Origin: Hungatella sp. UBA7603
GTDB lineage: Bacteria > Bacillota > Clostridia > Lachnospirales > Lachnospiraceae
Length of the DNA: 12,394 bases
Direction of reading: 5' to 3'
Assembly (NCBI GenBank): GCA_002478865.1
Contig: DLJZ01000023.1
Span: 1-12,394 of the forward strand
The translations under genes and the position numbers were made by a program. The notes under the pieces were generated by a model. It did no database searches, was not told the DNA's origin, and worked only from the letters and a program-made list of their open reading frames with translations. This document shows positions 1 through 5,239 of the stretch, piece by piece. Positions within the stretch are counted from its first letter, which is position 1; every line of letters starts with the position of its first letter.

Positions 1-91
1 TTAACTTAATGACATTGACTTGACAGGGGGCATATCAGAATCCACACACAAAAATTGACAAAGAATACAAAAAGTTTCCCTTCGTCATTTA

Positions 92-1108
92 TTATCGGTG
101 AAACTGAGAATATACTCCACTTGGAACCACTCCGCCCCGGTATTGTGCCATCTCACTAACTGTAACCATCTGATATCCTGCTGCCGCAAGCTTTGGAATG
201 ATTTCTAAAGCCGCCGCTCCTGTCTGGGAATATAACTCATGCATAAGGACAATATCTCCATCCTTCACGTGACTTAACACAGCATTTACTGTTTTACTTG
301 TATTTCTTGTTTTCCAATCCAGAGTATCAATACTCCACATAATGATTGGTGCATTGACATTAGCAAGAACCGTATGGTTTTTCAGTCCACCCGGCAGCCT
401 TACAAGTGCAGGTCTTACGCCACTGGCTGCAAAGACTGCATCGTTACAGCGGTTGATCTCACTTTGTATCTGAGCGCCATTTAATTTAGTCAGATACTTA
501 TGGTCAAAGGTATGGTTCCCGATTTCATGTCCTTCAGCCACCATACGTTTCAGCTCTGTCTGATAGGCTGCTGCTCTGCTTCCTACCACAAAAAACGTTG
601 CTTTTCCTCCGTACTGAGCAAGAGAATCCATAATCTGATTTCCCACCGGAGCGTAAGGGCCATCATCAAACGTAAGGGCTACCATAGGCAGTGCTGGATC
701 AATCTGTCTTCCAGTTTCTGCTGGTTGTGTTTCCGGCTGCGTTGCTGGTTGCGTCTCTGGTTGCGTCTCCGCTTGTGTTTCCGCTTGTCCACTCTCTCCT
801 GTTGCCGACTGGGAAGTGCCACTTCCCTGACTGCTCTCTCCTGCTTTCTCTTCTTGTGTTTCCTGGGTTGAGTTACTTTGTGATTCAGCTTTAGCTTTTC
901 CAGGCTGCTTTGATATATTTCCGTTCTCATCCACCCATCTTGCAACGCCAGGACCCTGGTTTTCATCTATCCAGCCAAGTCTTACATCCGCCCTGTCTGG
1001 AGCCGGCGCAGTCTCATCTGCCATAGATGAAAATGGTGCGGCTGGTACAAAGGCTATTACAAGTGCTATAGCCATTAAAATACTAATCAATTGTAGAAAT
1101 TTTTTCAT
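92..1108 (-). CDS. Secreted polysaccharide deacetylase (NodB / carbohydrate esterase 4 family)
   Basis: Predicted metal-dependent deacetylase of N-acetylated cell-wall or surface glycans, acting outside the membrane. The 338-residue protein starts with an uncleaved-looking signal segment (MKKF, then a hydrophobic stretch to about residue 28, AxA-like region near 24-31). Residues about 70-135 are a Ser/Gln/Glu/Thr-rich linker, and the NodB domain runs from about 140 to 322. Visible CE4 motifs are TFDDG with catalytic/metal Asp148-Asp149, the metal-binding HTFDH (His199, His203), RLPGG at 237-241 in place of the usual RPPYG-type motif, DTLDW (Asp264, Trp265) and the late LMH (His290). The start is supported by AAAGGAG about 9 bases upstream. 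The gene is monocistronic, and no convincing terminator lies in the 91 bases downstream. The family is clear; the exact substrate (peptidoglycan GlcNAc, MurNAc or another glycan) cannot be read from sequence. Confidence 0.9.
   Translation of the reverse strand: MKKFLQLISILMAIALVIAFVPAAPFSSMADETAPAPDRADVRLGWIDENQGPGVARWVDENGNISKQPGKAKAESQSNSTQETQEEKAGESSQGSGTSQSATGESGQAETQAETQPETQPATQPETQPAETGRQIDPALPMVALTFDDGPYAPVGNQIMDSLAQYGGKATFFVVGSRAAAYQTELKRMVAEGHEIGNHTFDHKYLTKLNGAQIQSEINRCNDAVFAASGVRPALVRLPGGLKNHTVLANVNAPIIMWSIDTLDWKTRNTSKTVNAVLSHVKDGDIVLMHELYSQTGAAALEIIPKLAAAGYQMVTVSEMAQYRGGVVPSGVYSQFHR
719..781 (-). repeat. Tandem ETQP-type codon repeat in the deacetylase linker
   Basis: Residues about 110-130 of the deacetylase repeat the unit ETQP/ETQA with single-residue variations, giving an imperfect tandem array with a period of roughly 12 bases. 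It sits in the extracellular linker between the signal segment and the catalytic domain. Such linkers usually act as flexible wall-spanning spacers, and their copy number may vary between strains. Confidence 0.7.
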
Positions 1109-1141
1109 TTGCCATCTCTCCTTTAACAGTTACTAACTATT

Positions 1142-1147
1142 ACTATA
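1142..1147 (-). promoter_or_regulatory. Candidate -10 element for the deacetylase gene
   Basis: On the minus strand a TATAGT hexamer preceded by TG one base upstream lies about 35 bases before the deacetylase ATG and upstream of its AAAGGAG. No good -35 hexamer is visible at 17 bases, so this is only a plausible vegetative promoter. Confidence 0.3.
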
Positions 1148-1189
1148 CAGGAAAGAAGAAAGAATTGGAAGAATATTACTAAAAAAGTA

Positions 1190-1233
1190 AAGAGTCTTAA
1201 AGGAAGTTTAAGCATCATCCCTTCAAGACTCTT
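1190..1233 (-). terminator. Rho-independent terminator, minus strand
   Basis: AAGAGTCTT at 1190-1198 pairs perfectly with AAGACTCTT at 1225-1233. One mismatch inward, AAGG (1200-1203) pairs with CCTT (1220-1223). Read on the minus strand, the hairpin is followed by TTACTTTTTT, as expected of an intrinsic terminator. It would end transcripts coming from the DRTGG gene or from a small unit starting near 1352, and it separates them from the deacetylase gene. Confidence 0.7.
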
Positions 1234-1258
1234 ACTCACTTCAAAATACGCGAATGAA

Positions 1259-1321
1259 TCACTTCACAAGCAATGCCAATGCAAAGCTTAATAACATAAT
1301 GGCCCAACTGCTAAATTCCAT
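1259..1321 (-). CDS. Possible 20-residue hydrophobic peptide (tentative)
   Basis: ATG at 1319-1321 to TGA at 1259-1261 encodes a 20-residue peptide: MEFSSW, then an unbroken hydrophobic run rich in Leu, Ala, Ile and Met, ending in Val-Lys. That is the composition of a single short membrane helix. A TATAAT hexamer lies about 38 bases upstream and a good terminator begins 26 bases downstream, so promoter, ORF and terminator would form a compact unit. Against it: there is no recognisable ribosome binding site and no good -35 element. It may be chance coding inside a small RNA or a 3' untranslated region. Confidence 0.15.
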   Translation of the reverse strand: MEFSSWAIMLLSFALALLVK

Positions 1322-1405
1322 GTTCGACTGTCTTTTGTTGTCAGATGTACCCTGACTTATTATATAGAAGAAATGCGCTTTTCCCGGGTTTAAAACTTCC
1401 GTTCT

Positions 1406-1756
1406 CTATCTCTTTATTAAGAAATTCTCTGTCTTGTGAAAGAGAGTCATAGCCGCCTCAAACACAGGCATGTCCGTTCTAAACACTGTTATTCCATGCT
1501 CTTTCGCTTTCTCAATCGCCTCACCCTCTATACCAACCCCTTCTGCCAAAATAATGCAGGAAGCTTTCACCAAGGTAGCAACAGCCAAAGTATTCCTGTT
1601 TGCAATGACCGTTACCCAGGCACACCCCCTTGGTGCTCTCCCCATGGCAAGGCTTAAAAGGTCACAGCAAAAGGGGGTGGATATCTCTTGATCTTTGCAG
1701 TCTCCTTCATTCATTAATTCAAATAAACCGCTCTCAATCAACTGTCCTATCGTCAT
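1406..1756 (-). CDS. DRTGG-domain protein, hydrogenase-cluster associated
   Basis: A 116-residue soluble protein made of one DRTGG-type domain, the fold also found in regulatory segments of some phosphotransacetylases and CBS-domain proteins. Stand-alone copies are known companions of clostridial [FeFe]-hydrogenase operons, but their function is not established. Visible features are the N-terminal MTIGQLIESGLF, a Cys-Cys pair at 30-31, a Gly/Ala-rich core with VTVIANRN and the LAEGVGIEGEAIEKAKE segment, and the C-terminal TDMPVFEAA. I chose the ATG at 1754-1756 because AAAGGGGG lies just upstream. A longer in-frame ORF would add 22 residues (up to 1822) but would run through the candidate promoter. 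The gene diverges from hydC, with the shared intergenic region carrying palindromes, so co-regulation with the hydrogenase is likely (inference). Confidence 0.8.
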   Translation of the reverse strand: MTIGQLIESGLFELMNEGDCKDQEISTPFCCDLLSLAMGRAPRGCAWVTVIANRNTLAVATLVKASCIILAEGVGIEGEAIEKAKEHGITVFRTDMPVFEAAMTLFHKTENFLIKR

Positions 1757-1797
1757 TTTATCCCCCTTTTTCTCTTTATTCATAAAAATAAAAGCAT

Positions 1798-1817
1798 TTG
1801 TGATAATTATAGCACAA
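1798..1817. promoter_or_regulatory. Candidate operator palindrome over the DRTGG promoter
   Basis: A 20-base inverted repeat, TTGTG-N10-CACAA, with further symmetric TA dinucleotides inside. It completely covers the extended -10 element of the divergent DRTGG gene, so a bound protein would block that promoter. The arms resemble Rex-type redox repressor half-sites (TTGTGA), but the overall length is 20 rather than the usual 18 bases. The regulator is not identified. Confidence 0.4.
1806..1814 (-). promoter_or_regulatory. Extended -10 promoter of the DRTGG gene
   Basis: On the minus strand the sequence reads TGCTATAAT: a perfect TATAAT at 1806-1811 with the TGn extension at 1812-1814. It lies about 50 bases upstream of the chosen ATG. 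No strong -35 hexamer is apparent, which is common for extended -10 promoters. The element falls inside the TTGTG...CACAA palindrome at 1798-1817. Confidence 0.5.
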
Positions 1818-1864
1818 ATCAATTCAACATCATAGGAACATTACACGTAATCTTTGTTATTTTT

Positions 1865-1882
1865 TTGTCGAATGTAGTACAA
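1865..1882. promoter_or_regulatory. Candidate Rex-like operator upstream of hydC
   Basis: TTGT-N10-ACAA has exactly the 18-base span of Rex operators (TTGTGA-N6-TCACAA type), but only the outer TTGT/ACAA positions match and the inner half-site bases do not. It lies 73 bases upstream of the hydC ATG, just before the candidate hyd promoter. Rex senses the NADH/NAD+ ratio and controls fermentative and hydrogenase genes in clostridia, so the site makes physiological sense. The sequence match alone is weak. Confidence 0.3.
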
Positions 1883-1907
1883 AACTATAGATTTTTTATC
1901 AATAACA

Positions 1908-1916
1908 TGGTAAAAT
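1908..1916 (+). promoter_or_regulatory. Candidate extended -10 promoter of the hydCBA operon
   Basis: TGGTAAAAT combines a TGn extension with a good -10 hexamer (TAAAAT, 1911-1916), about 39 bases before the hydC ATG and upstream of its AAGGAGG (1942-1948). The -35 position (TAGATT near 1888-1893) is poor. An alternative is TTGTCG (1865-1870) with TATAGA (1886-1891), but that spacer is only 15 bases. Confidence 0.4.
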
Positions 1917-1954
1917 ATCAGGTACATTGCACAACAATTTTAAGGAGGTTATTT

Positions 1955-2449
1955 ATGACTTGTATAAAGCAAGGTGTCCCTTTTCAAGGGACTGCAGAGC
2001 AGGAAGCTGCTTTAAAAGAAGCAATCTTCCTGCTTAAGGACGCAAAAGGGTCTCTTATGCCTATCATGCAGAAGGCACAAGAGATTTACGGTTATCTTCC
2101 AATCGAAGTTCAAACCATGATTTCCGATGAAACAGACATCCCACTGGAAAAGATCTATGGGGTGGCTACTTTTTATTCTCAATTTGCGCTTCAACCAAAG
2201 GGTAAATATCAAGTATCAGTCTGTCTTGGCACTGCCTGCTACGTAAAAGGCTCTGGCGATATCTTTCACAAACTGGAAGATCTCTTAGGAATTACCAACG
2301 GGGAATGCACCCCAGATGGTAAGTTTTCTCTTGATTCCTGCCGCTGTGTAGGTGCCTGCGGCCTCGCCCCTGTCCTTATGGTCAACGGGGAAGTTTATGG
2401 AAGGCTGGCGGCTGATGATGTTCCTGACATTCTGGCCAAATATGAGTAA
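1955..2449 (+). CDS. hydC: Bifurcating hydrogenase subunit C (NuoE-like [2Fe-2S] protein)
   Basis: Small electron-transfer subunit of the trimeric NAD(H)/ferredoxin-linked [FeFe]-hydrogenase, homologous to the 24-kDa NuoE subunit of complex I. The 164-residue protein has the family architecture: an N-terminal helical bundle (residues about 15-65, with LMPIMQKAQEIYGYLP), then a thioredoxin-fold [2Fe-2S] domain. The four cluster ligands are Cys90 and Cys95 (CLGTAC) and Cys131 and Cys135 (CVGAC); Cys129 is an extra nearby cysteine. Its length matches HydC/NuoE proteins. I set the start at 1955 because AAGGAGG lies 6 bases upstream. The 30-codon in-frame extension back to 1865 would run through the likely promoter. 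It is first in a five-gene operon with HydB and HydA. Family assignment is firm; the bifurcation role is inferred from the partners. Confidence 0.93.
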   Translation: MTCIKQGVPFQGTAEQEAALKEAIFLLKDAKGSLMPIMQKAQEIYGYLPIEVQTMISDETDIPLEKIYGVATFYSQFALQPKGKYQVSVCLGTACYVKGSGDIFHKLEDLLGITNGECTPDGKFSLDSCRCVGACGLAPVLMVNGEVYGRLAADDVPDILAKYE

Positions 2450-2461
2450 TCCAAACGGTAT

Positions 2462-3019
2462 ATGATGAAAGAGATTTCTTACCATATTCTGGATGCGGCA
2501 GAAAACTCCCTTCGGGCAGGCGCTCATCTAATCTCCATCCTAGTTTGGGTGGATGAGAAAAAAGACTGTCTGACTACCATTATTACTGATGATGGAGTGG
2601 GAATGATAGAAGAAGTTTTACTCAGGGTCACAGACCCGTTTTTTACCACACGAACCACCAGAGGGGTGGGGCTTGGCATTCCGTTTTTTCAATATGCGGC
2701 GGAAATAACAGGGGGAAGTTTCTCCATTTGTTCAGAACCGGGGAAGGGAACGAAAGTGGAAGCAGTTTTTTCACTATCCCATATCGACCGGATGCCTCTT
2801 GGTGACATGAATAGTACCATAGAGACATTAATTCTATGCCATCCAGACAAGGACTTTTTCTATACCTACCGTTATAATGATTCATCATTTGAATTGGATA
2901 CAAGAAGCTTTCGCAGCATTCTTTTAGATATCCCTCTTTATGAGCCGGAAATATCTGCTTTTATAAAGGAATACTTACGGGAGAACAAATCGGAAATAGA
3001 TGGAAATGCGGCCATTTAG
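2462..3019 (+). CDS. GHKL-family ATPase without histidine-phosphorelay domain (anti-sigma-kinase-like)
   Basis: A 185-residue protein whose first ~105 residues form a stand-alone GHKL/HATPase_c domain. Visible signatures are the N-box (DAAENS, Glu14-Asn15), the G1 box DDGVGM (43-48), the lid motif DPFFTT (58-63), the G2 box GVGLG (68-72) and GKGT (94-97). There is no dimerisation/phospho-acceptor His domain, no receiver and no membrane segment, so it is not an ordinary sensor kinase and is closer in design to SpoIIAB/RsbW-type Ser/Thr kinases. The C-terminal ~75 residues match nothing I recognise. The gene sits 12 bases after hydC with a poor ribosome binding site (translational coupling likely); ATG at 2465 is an equally possible start. 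From memory, ATPase genes of this kind occupy the same position in other clostridial and acetogen hyd operons. Its substrate is unknown. Confidence 0.85.
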   Translation: MMKEISYHILDAAENSLRAGAHLISILVWVDEKKDCLTTIITDDGVGMIEEVLLRVTDPFFTTRTTRGVGLGIPFFQYAAEITGGSFSICSEPGKGTKVEAVFSLSHIDRMPLGDMNSTIETLILCHPDKDFFYTYRYNDSSFELDTRSFRSILLDIPLYEPEISAFIKEYLRENKSEIDGNAAI

Positions 3020-3042
3020 GGTCGTTTTATTGGAGGAATAAC

Positions 3043-3420
3043 ATGAAGACTCTTGAGGAATTAAAGGAAATTCGAGATAAAATGCAGAGTCAGGTCAGTA
3101 TGAGAAAAGAAGATCACGCACGCACACGTATTCTGGTGGGTATGGCCACATGCGGTATTGCAAGCGGGGCAAGACCTGTTCTACAAACACTATCAAACCT
3201 GGTTCAGGAACACCATATGACAGACCGGTTCACCGTTATTCAGACCGGATGCAATGGCTTATGTCAGTACGAACCCATTGTAGAGATTTTGGAACCCGGA
3301 AAAGAAAAGATCATTTACGTCAAGATGACTCCCGAAAAAGCGGAAGAAGTATTTCAGGAGCATTTTGTAAAGGGTCAGGTTCTGGAACACTACACGTTGG
3401 CTTCTGCTAACGCACAATAA
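3043..3420 (+). CDS. Thioredoxin-fold [2Fe-2S]-type ferredoxin with only three cysteines
   Basis: A 125-residue protein with about 27 N-terminal charged residues followed by a thioredoxin-like ferredoxin domain of the NuoE/HydB N-terminal type (residues about 28-110). The second half of the cluster motif is intact (TGCNGLC, Cys70 and Cys74). The first half reads MATCGIASGA and supplies only Cys37, where HydB's N-terminal domain has the pair Cys9/Cys14. The whole protein contains three cysteines, so either the cluster has a non-cysteine ligand or no classical [2Fe-2S] cluster is bound. It is clearly related to the first ~85 residues of the next gene, hydB (compare VIQTGCNGLC with VVQTGCHGLC). 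A strong GGAGG lies 8 bases upstream of the ATG. Its position between the ATPase and hydB suggests an accessory or regulatory hydrogenase component. Confidence 0.85.
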   Translation: MKTLEELKEIRDKMQSQVSMRKEDHARTRILVGMATCGIASGARPVLQTLSNLVQEHHMTDRFTVIQTGCNGLCQYEPIVEILEPGKEKIIYVKMTPEKAEEVFQEHFVKGQVLEHYTLASANAQ

Positions 3421-3434
3421 GGAGGAATCAGGAG

Positions 3435-5222
3435 ATGTATCGTTCACATGTATTGGTTTGCGGCGGCACAGGGTGCACCTCTTCGGGCAGCCAGCAGATA
3501 ATGGCTAAATTAGTGGAAGAACTTGGAAGACAGGATCTTTCTGAGGAAGTATCCGTTGTACAGACCGGTTGTCACGGTCTTTGCGCATTAGGACCTATTA
3601 TGATCGTTTATCCGGACGCATCCTTTTATGCTATGGTAAAGGAAGAAGACATTCCGGAAATTGTAAATGAGCACTTATTAAAGGGACGGCCCGTAAAGAG
3701 ACTGCTATATGAGGAGACAGTAACTCCCTCTGGTATCAAAGCATTAGGTGATACCGATTTCTATAAAAAGCAGCACAGAATCGCCCTTAGAAACTGCGGC
3801 GTCATCAATCCAGAAGTCATTGAGGAATACATTGGTACCGGCGGTTATCAGGCACTTGGAAAAGTTCTCACTGAGATGACTCCTGATGAAGTAATTCAGG
3901 AACTTTTAGACAGCGGATTAAGAGGAAGAGGCGGCGCTGGTTTCCCTACCGGATTAAAATGGAAGCTTGCAAAGCAAAATGATGCGGATCAGAAATATGT
4001 TTGCTGCAACGCGGATGAAGGTGACCCCGGTGCATTTATGGACCGTTCCGTTTTAGAGGGAGATCCCCATGCACTTTTAGAATCCATGACCATTGCCGGT
4101 TACGCCATTGGCGCATCCCAAGGCTACATATACGTACGTGCAGAATATCCAATTGCCGTAGATCGTCTTAAAATCGCCATCAGCCAGTCCAGAGAGATGG
4201 GTCTTTTAGGAGACGATATCTTTGGAAGCGGATTTTCATTTGATATTGATCTTCGTCTCGGAGCAGGTGCTTTCGTATGCGGAGAAGAAACTGCACTTAT
4301 GGTTTCCATCGAAGGTAACCGCGGTGAGCCAAGACCACGACCTCCATTTCCAGCCCAAAAGGGTCTTTTTGGCAAGCCTACTATTTTAAATAACGTAGAA
4401 ACCTACGCAAATATTCCTCAGATCATCTTAAACGGTTCCAAATGGTTTGCTTCCATGGGTACAGAACGTTCTAAGGGAACCAAGGTATTTGCACTTGGTG
4501 GAAAGATTAAGAATACAGGACTTGTAGAAGTCCCCATGGGAACCACTCTTCGGGAAATCATTGAAGAAGTTGGTGGAGGCATTCCAAACGGGAAGAAATT
4601 TAAGGCAGCTCAGACCGGTGGACCTTCCGGCGGCTGTATTCCAATGGAACACTATGACATCCCAATTGACTACGACAACCTAATTGGCATTGGCTCTATG
4701 ATGGGCTCAGGCGGTCTGATTGTTCTAGATGAAACAGACTGTATGGTGGACATTGCTAAATTCTTCCTGGAGTTTACAGTAGAAGAATCCTGTGGCAAAT
4801 GTACTCCATGCCGCATCGGTACCAAGCGTATGTTAGAAATCCTTGATAAGATCACGATGGGTCACGCTACTCTCGAGGACGTAGACCGCTTGGAAGAGCT
4901 TTGTGATTATATTAAGGCGAACTCTGCATGCGGTTTAGGCCAGACAGCTCCCAATCCGGTACTGTCAACCCTAAAGTTTTTCAGGGACGAATACAATGCT
5001 CATATCATAGACAAGACTTGTCCAGCCGGTGTGTGTAAAGCGCTTCTCTCCTATCATATTGATTCCGAAAAGTGCAGAGGCTGTACTATCTGCGCCAGAA
5101 ACTGTCCAGTTCAGGCTATCTCCGGTTCTGTTAAGAACCCTCACATCATTGACCTTGATAAATGCATCAAGTGCGGGGTATGTATGGAGAAATGCAAATT
5201 CGACGCTGTATATAAAAGATAA
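3435..5222 (+). CDS. hydB: Bifurcating hydrogenase subunit B (NuoF-like flavoprotein)
   Basis: Flavoprotein subunit that exchanges electrons with NAD(H) and is the likely bifurcation centre of the HydABC complex. Domains of the 595-residue protein: an N-terminal thioredoxin-like [2Fe-2S] domain (Cys9, Cys14, Cys46, Cys50); the NuoF core with the glycine-rich NADH/FMN region GRGGAGFPTG (164-173) and the CNADEGDPGAFMDR flavin segment (191-204); an SLBB region; the N3-type [4Fe-4S] motif (Cys453, Cys456, Cys459 and Cys499); and a C-terminal two-[4Fe-4S] ferredoxin domain (Cys547/550/553/557 and Cys577/580/583/587). A further pair, Cys529 and Cys534, lies between the last two domains and may hold a metal. 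Length and order match HydB of trimeric hydrogenases. GGAGG upstream supports the start. The stop is followed 17 bases later by the hydA ATG. Confidence 0.96.
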   Translation: MYRSHVLVCGGTGCTSSGSQQIMAKLVEELGRQDLSEEVSVVQTGCHGLCALGPIMIVYPDASFYAMVKEEDIPEIVNEHLLKGRPVKRLLYEETVTPSGIKALGDTDFYKKQHRIALRNCGVINPEVIEEYIGTGGYQALGKVLTEMTPDEVIQELLDSGLRGRGGAGFPTGLKWKLAKQNDADQKYVCCNADEGDPGAFMDRSVLEGDPHALLESMTIAGYAIGASQGYIYVRAEYPIAVDRLKIAISQSREMGLLGDDIFGSGFSFDIDLRLGAGAFVCGEETALMVSIEGNRGEPRPRPPFPAQKGLFGKPTILNNVETYANIPQIILNGSKWFASMGTERSKGTKVFALGGKIKNTGLVEVPMGTTLREIIEEVGGGIPNGKKFKAAQTGGPSGGCIPMEHYDIPIDYDNLIGIGSMMGSGGLIVLDETDCMVDIAKFFLEFTVEESCGKCTPCRIGTKRMLEILDKITMGHATLEDVDRLEELCDYIKANSACGLGQTAPNPVLSTLKFFRDEYNAHIIDKTCPAGVCKALLSYHIDSEKCRGCTICARNCPVQAISGSVKNPHIIDLDKCIKCGVCMEKCKFDAVYKR

Positions 5223-5239
5223 TGGAGGGAGACCGCAAC

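Larger units (their letters stand above)
1109..1405. other. Intergenic region between deacetylase and DRTGG genes
   Basis: About 300 bases with no convincing protein gene. It contains the minus-strand terminator at 1190-1233 and a TATAAT hexamer on the minus strand (1359-1364). A 20-codon ORF with a strongly hydrophobic product (1259-1321, minus) lies between them but has no clear ribosome binding site. Nothing else recognisable was seen. Confidence 0.5.

Noticed and set aside
10..80. Possible terminator or repeated TGACA elements downstream of the deacetylase gene
   Set aside because: Only a six-base stem with a G-U pair and a long loop, and short TGACA repeats, can be drawn. Not convincing in AT-rich DNA.
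719..790. Tandem repeats read as a CRISPR-like or intergenic repeat array
   Set aside because: The period is about 12 bases, in frame with an ETQP coding linker inside the deacetylase gene, with no spacers.
500..871. Plus-strand ORF of 123 codons opposite the deacetylase gene
   Set aside because: Composition is an antisense shadow of the repeat-rich linker (Leu/Arg/Cys-rich). No ribosome binding site or family resemblance.
679..966. Second minus-strand ORF within the deacetylase linker
   Set aside because: An alternate reading frame of the low-complexity region giving a Lys/Arg/Gln-rich product. No initiation signals.
1865..1954. Thirty-codon in-frame N-terminal extension of HydC starting at 1865
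   Set aside because: No ribosome binding site at that ATG, the extension would cover the candidate promoter and operator, and the ATG at 1955 has an ideal AAGGAGG.
5222..5239. HydA start at the ATG overlapping the hydB stop
   Set aside because: This ATG lies in front of and within the GGAGGGA that serves the ATG at 5240, and HydA proteins normally begin with the ferredoxin beta strand seen from 5240.
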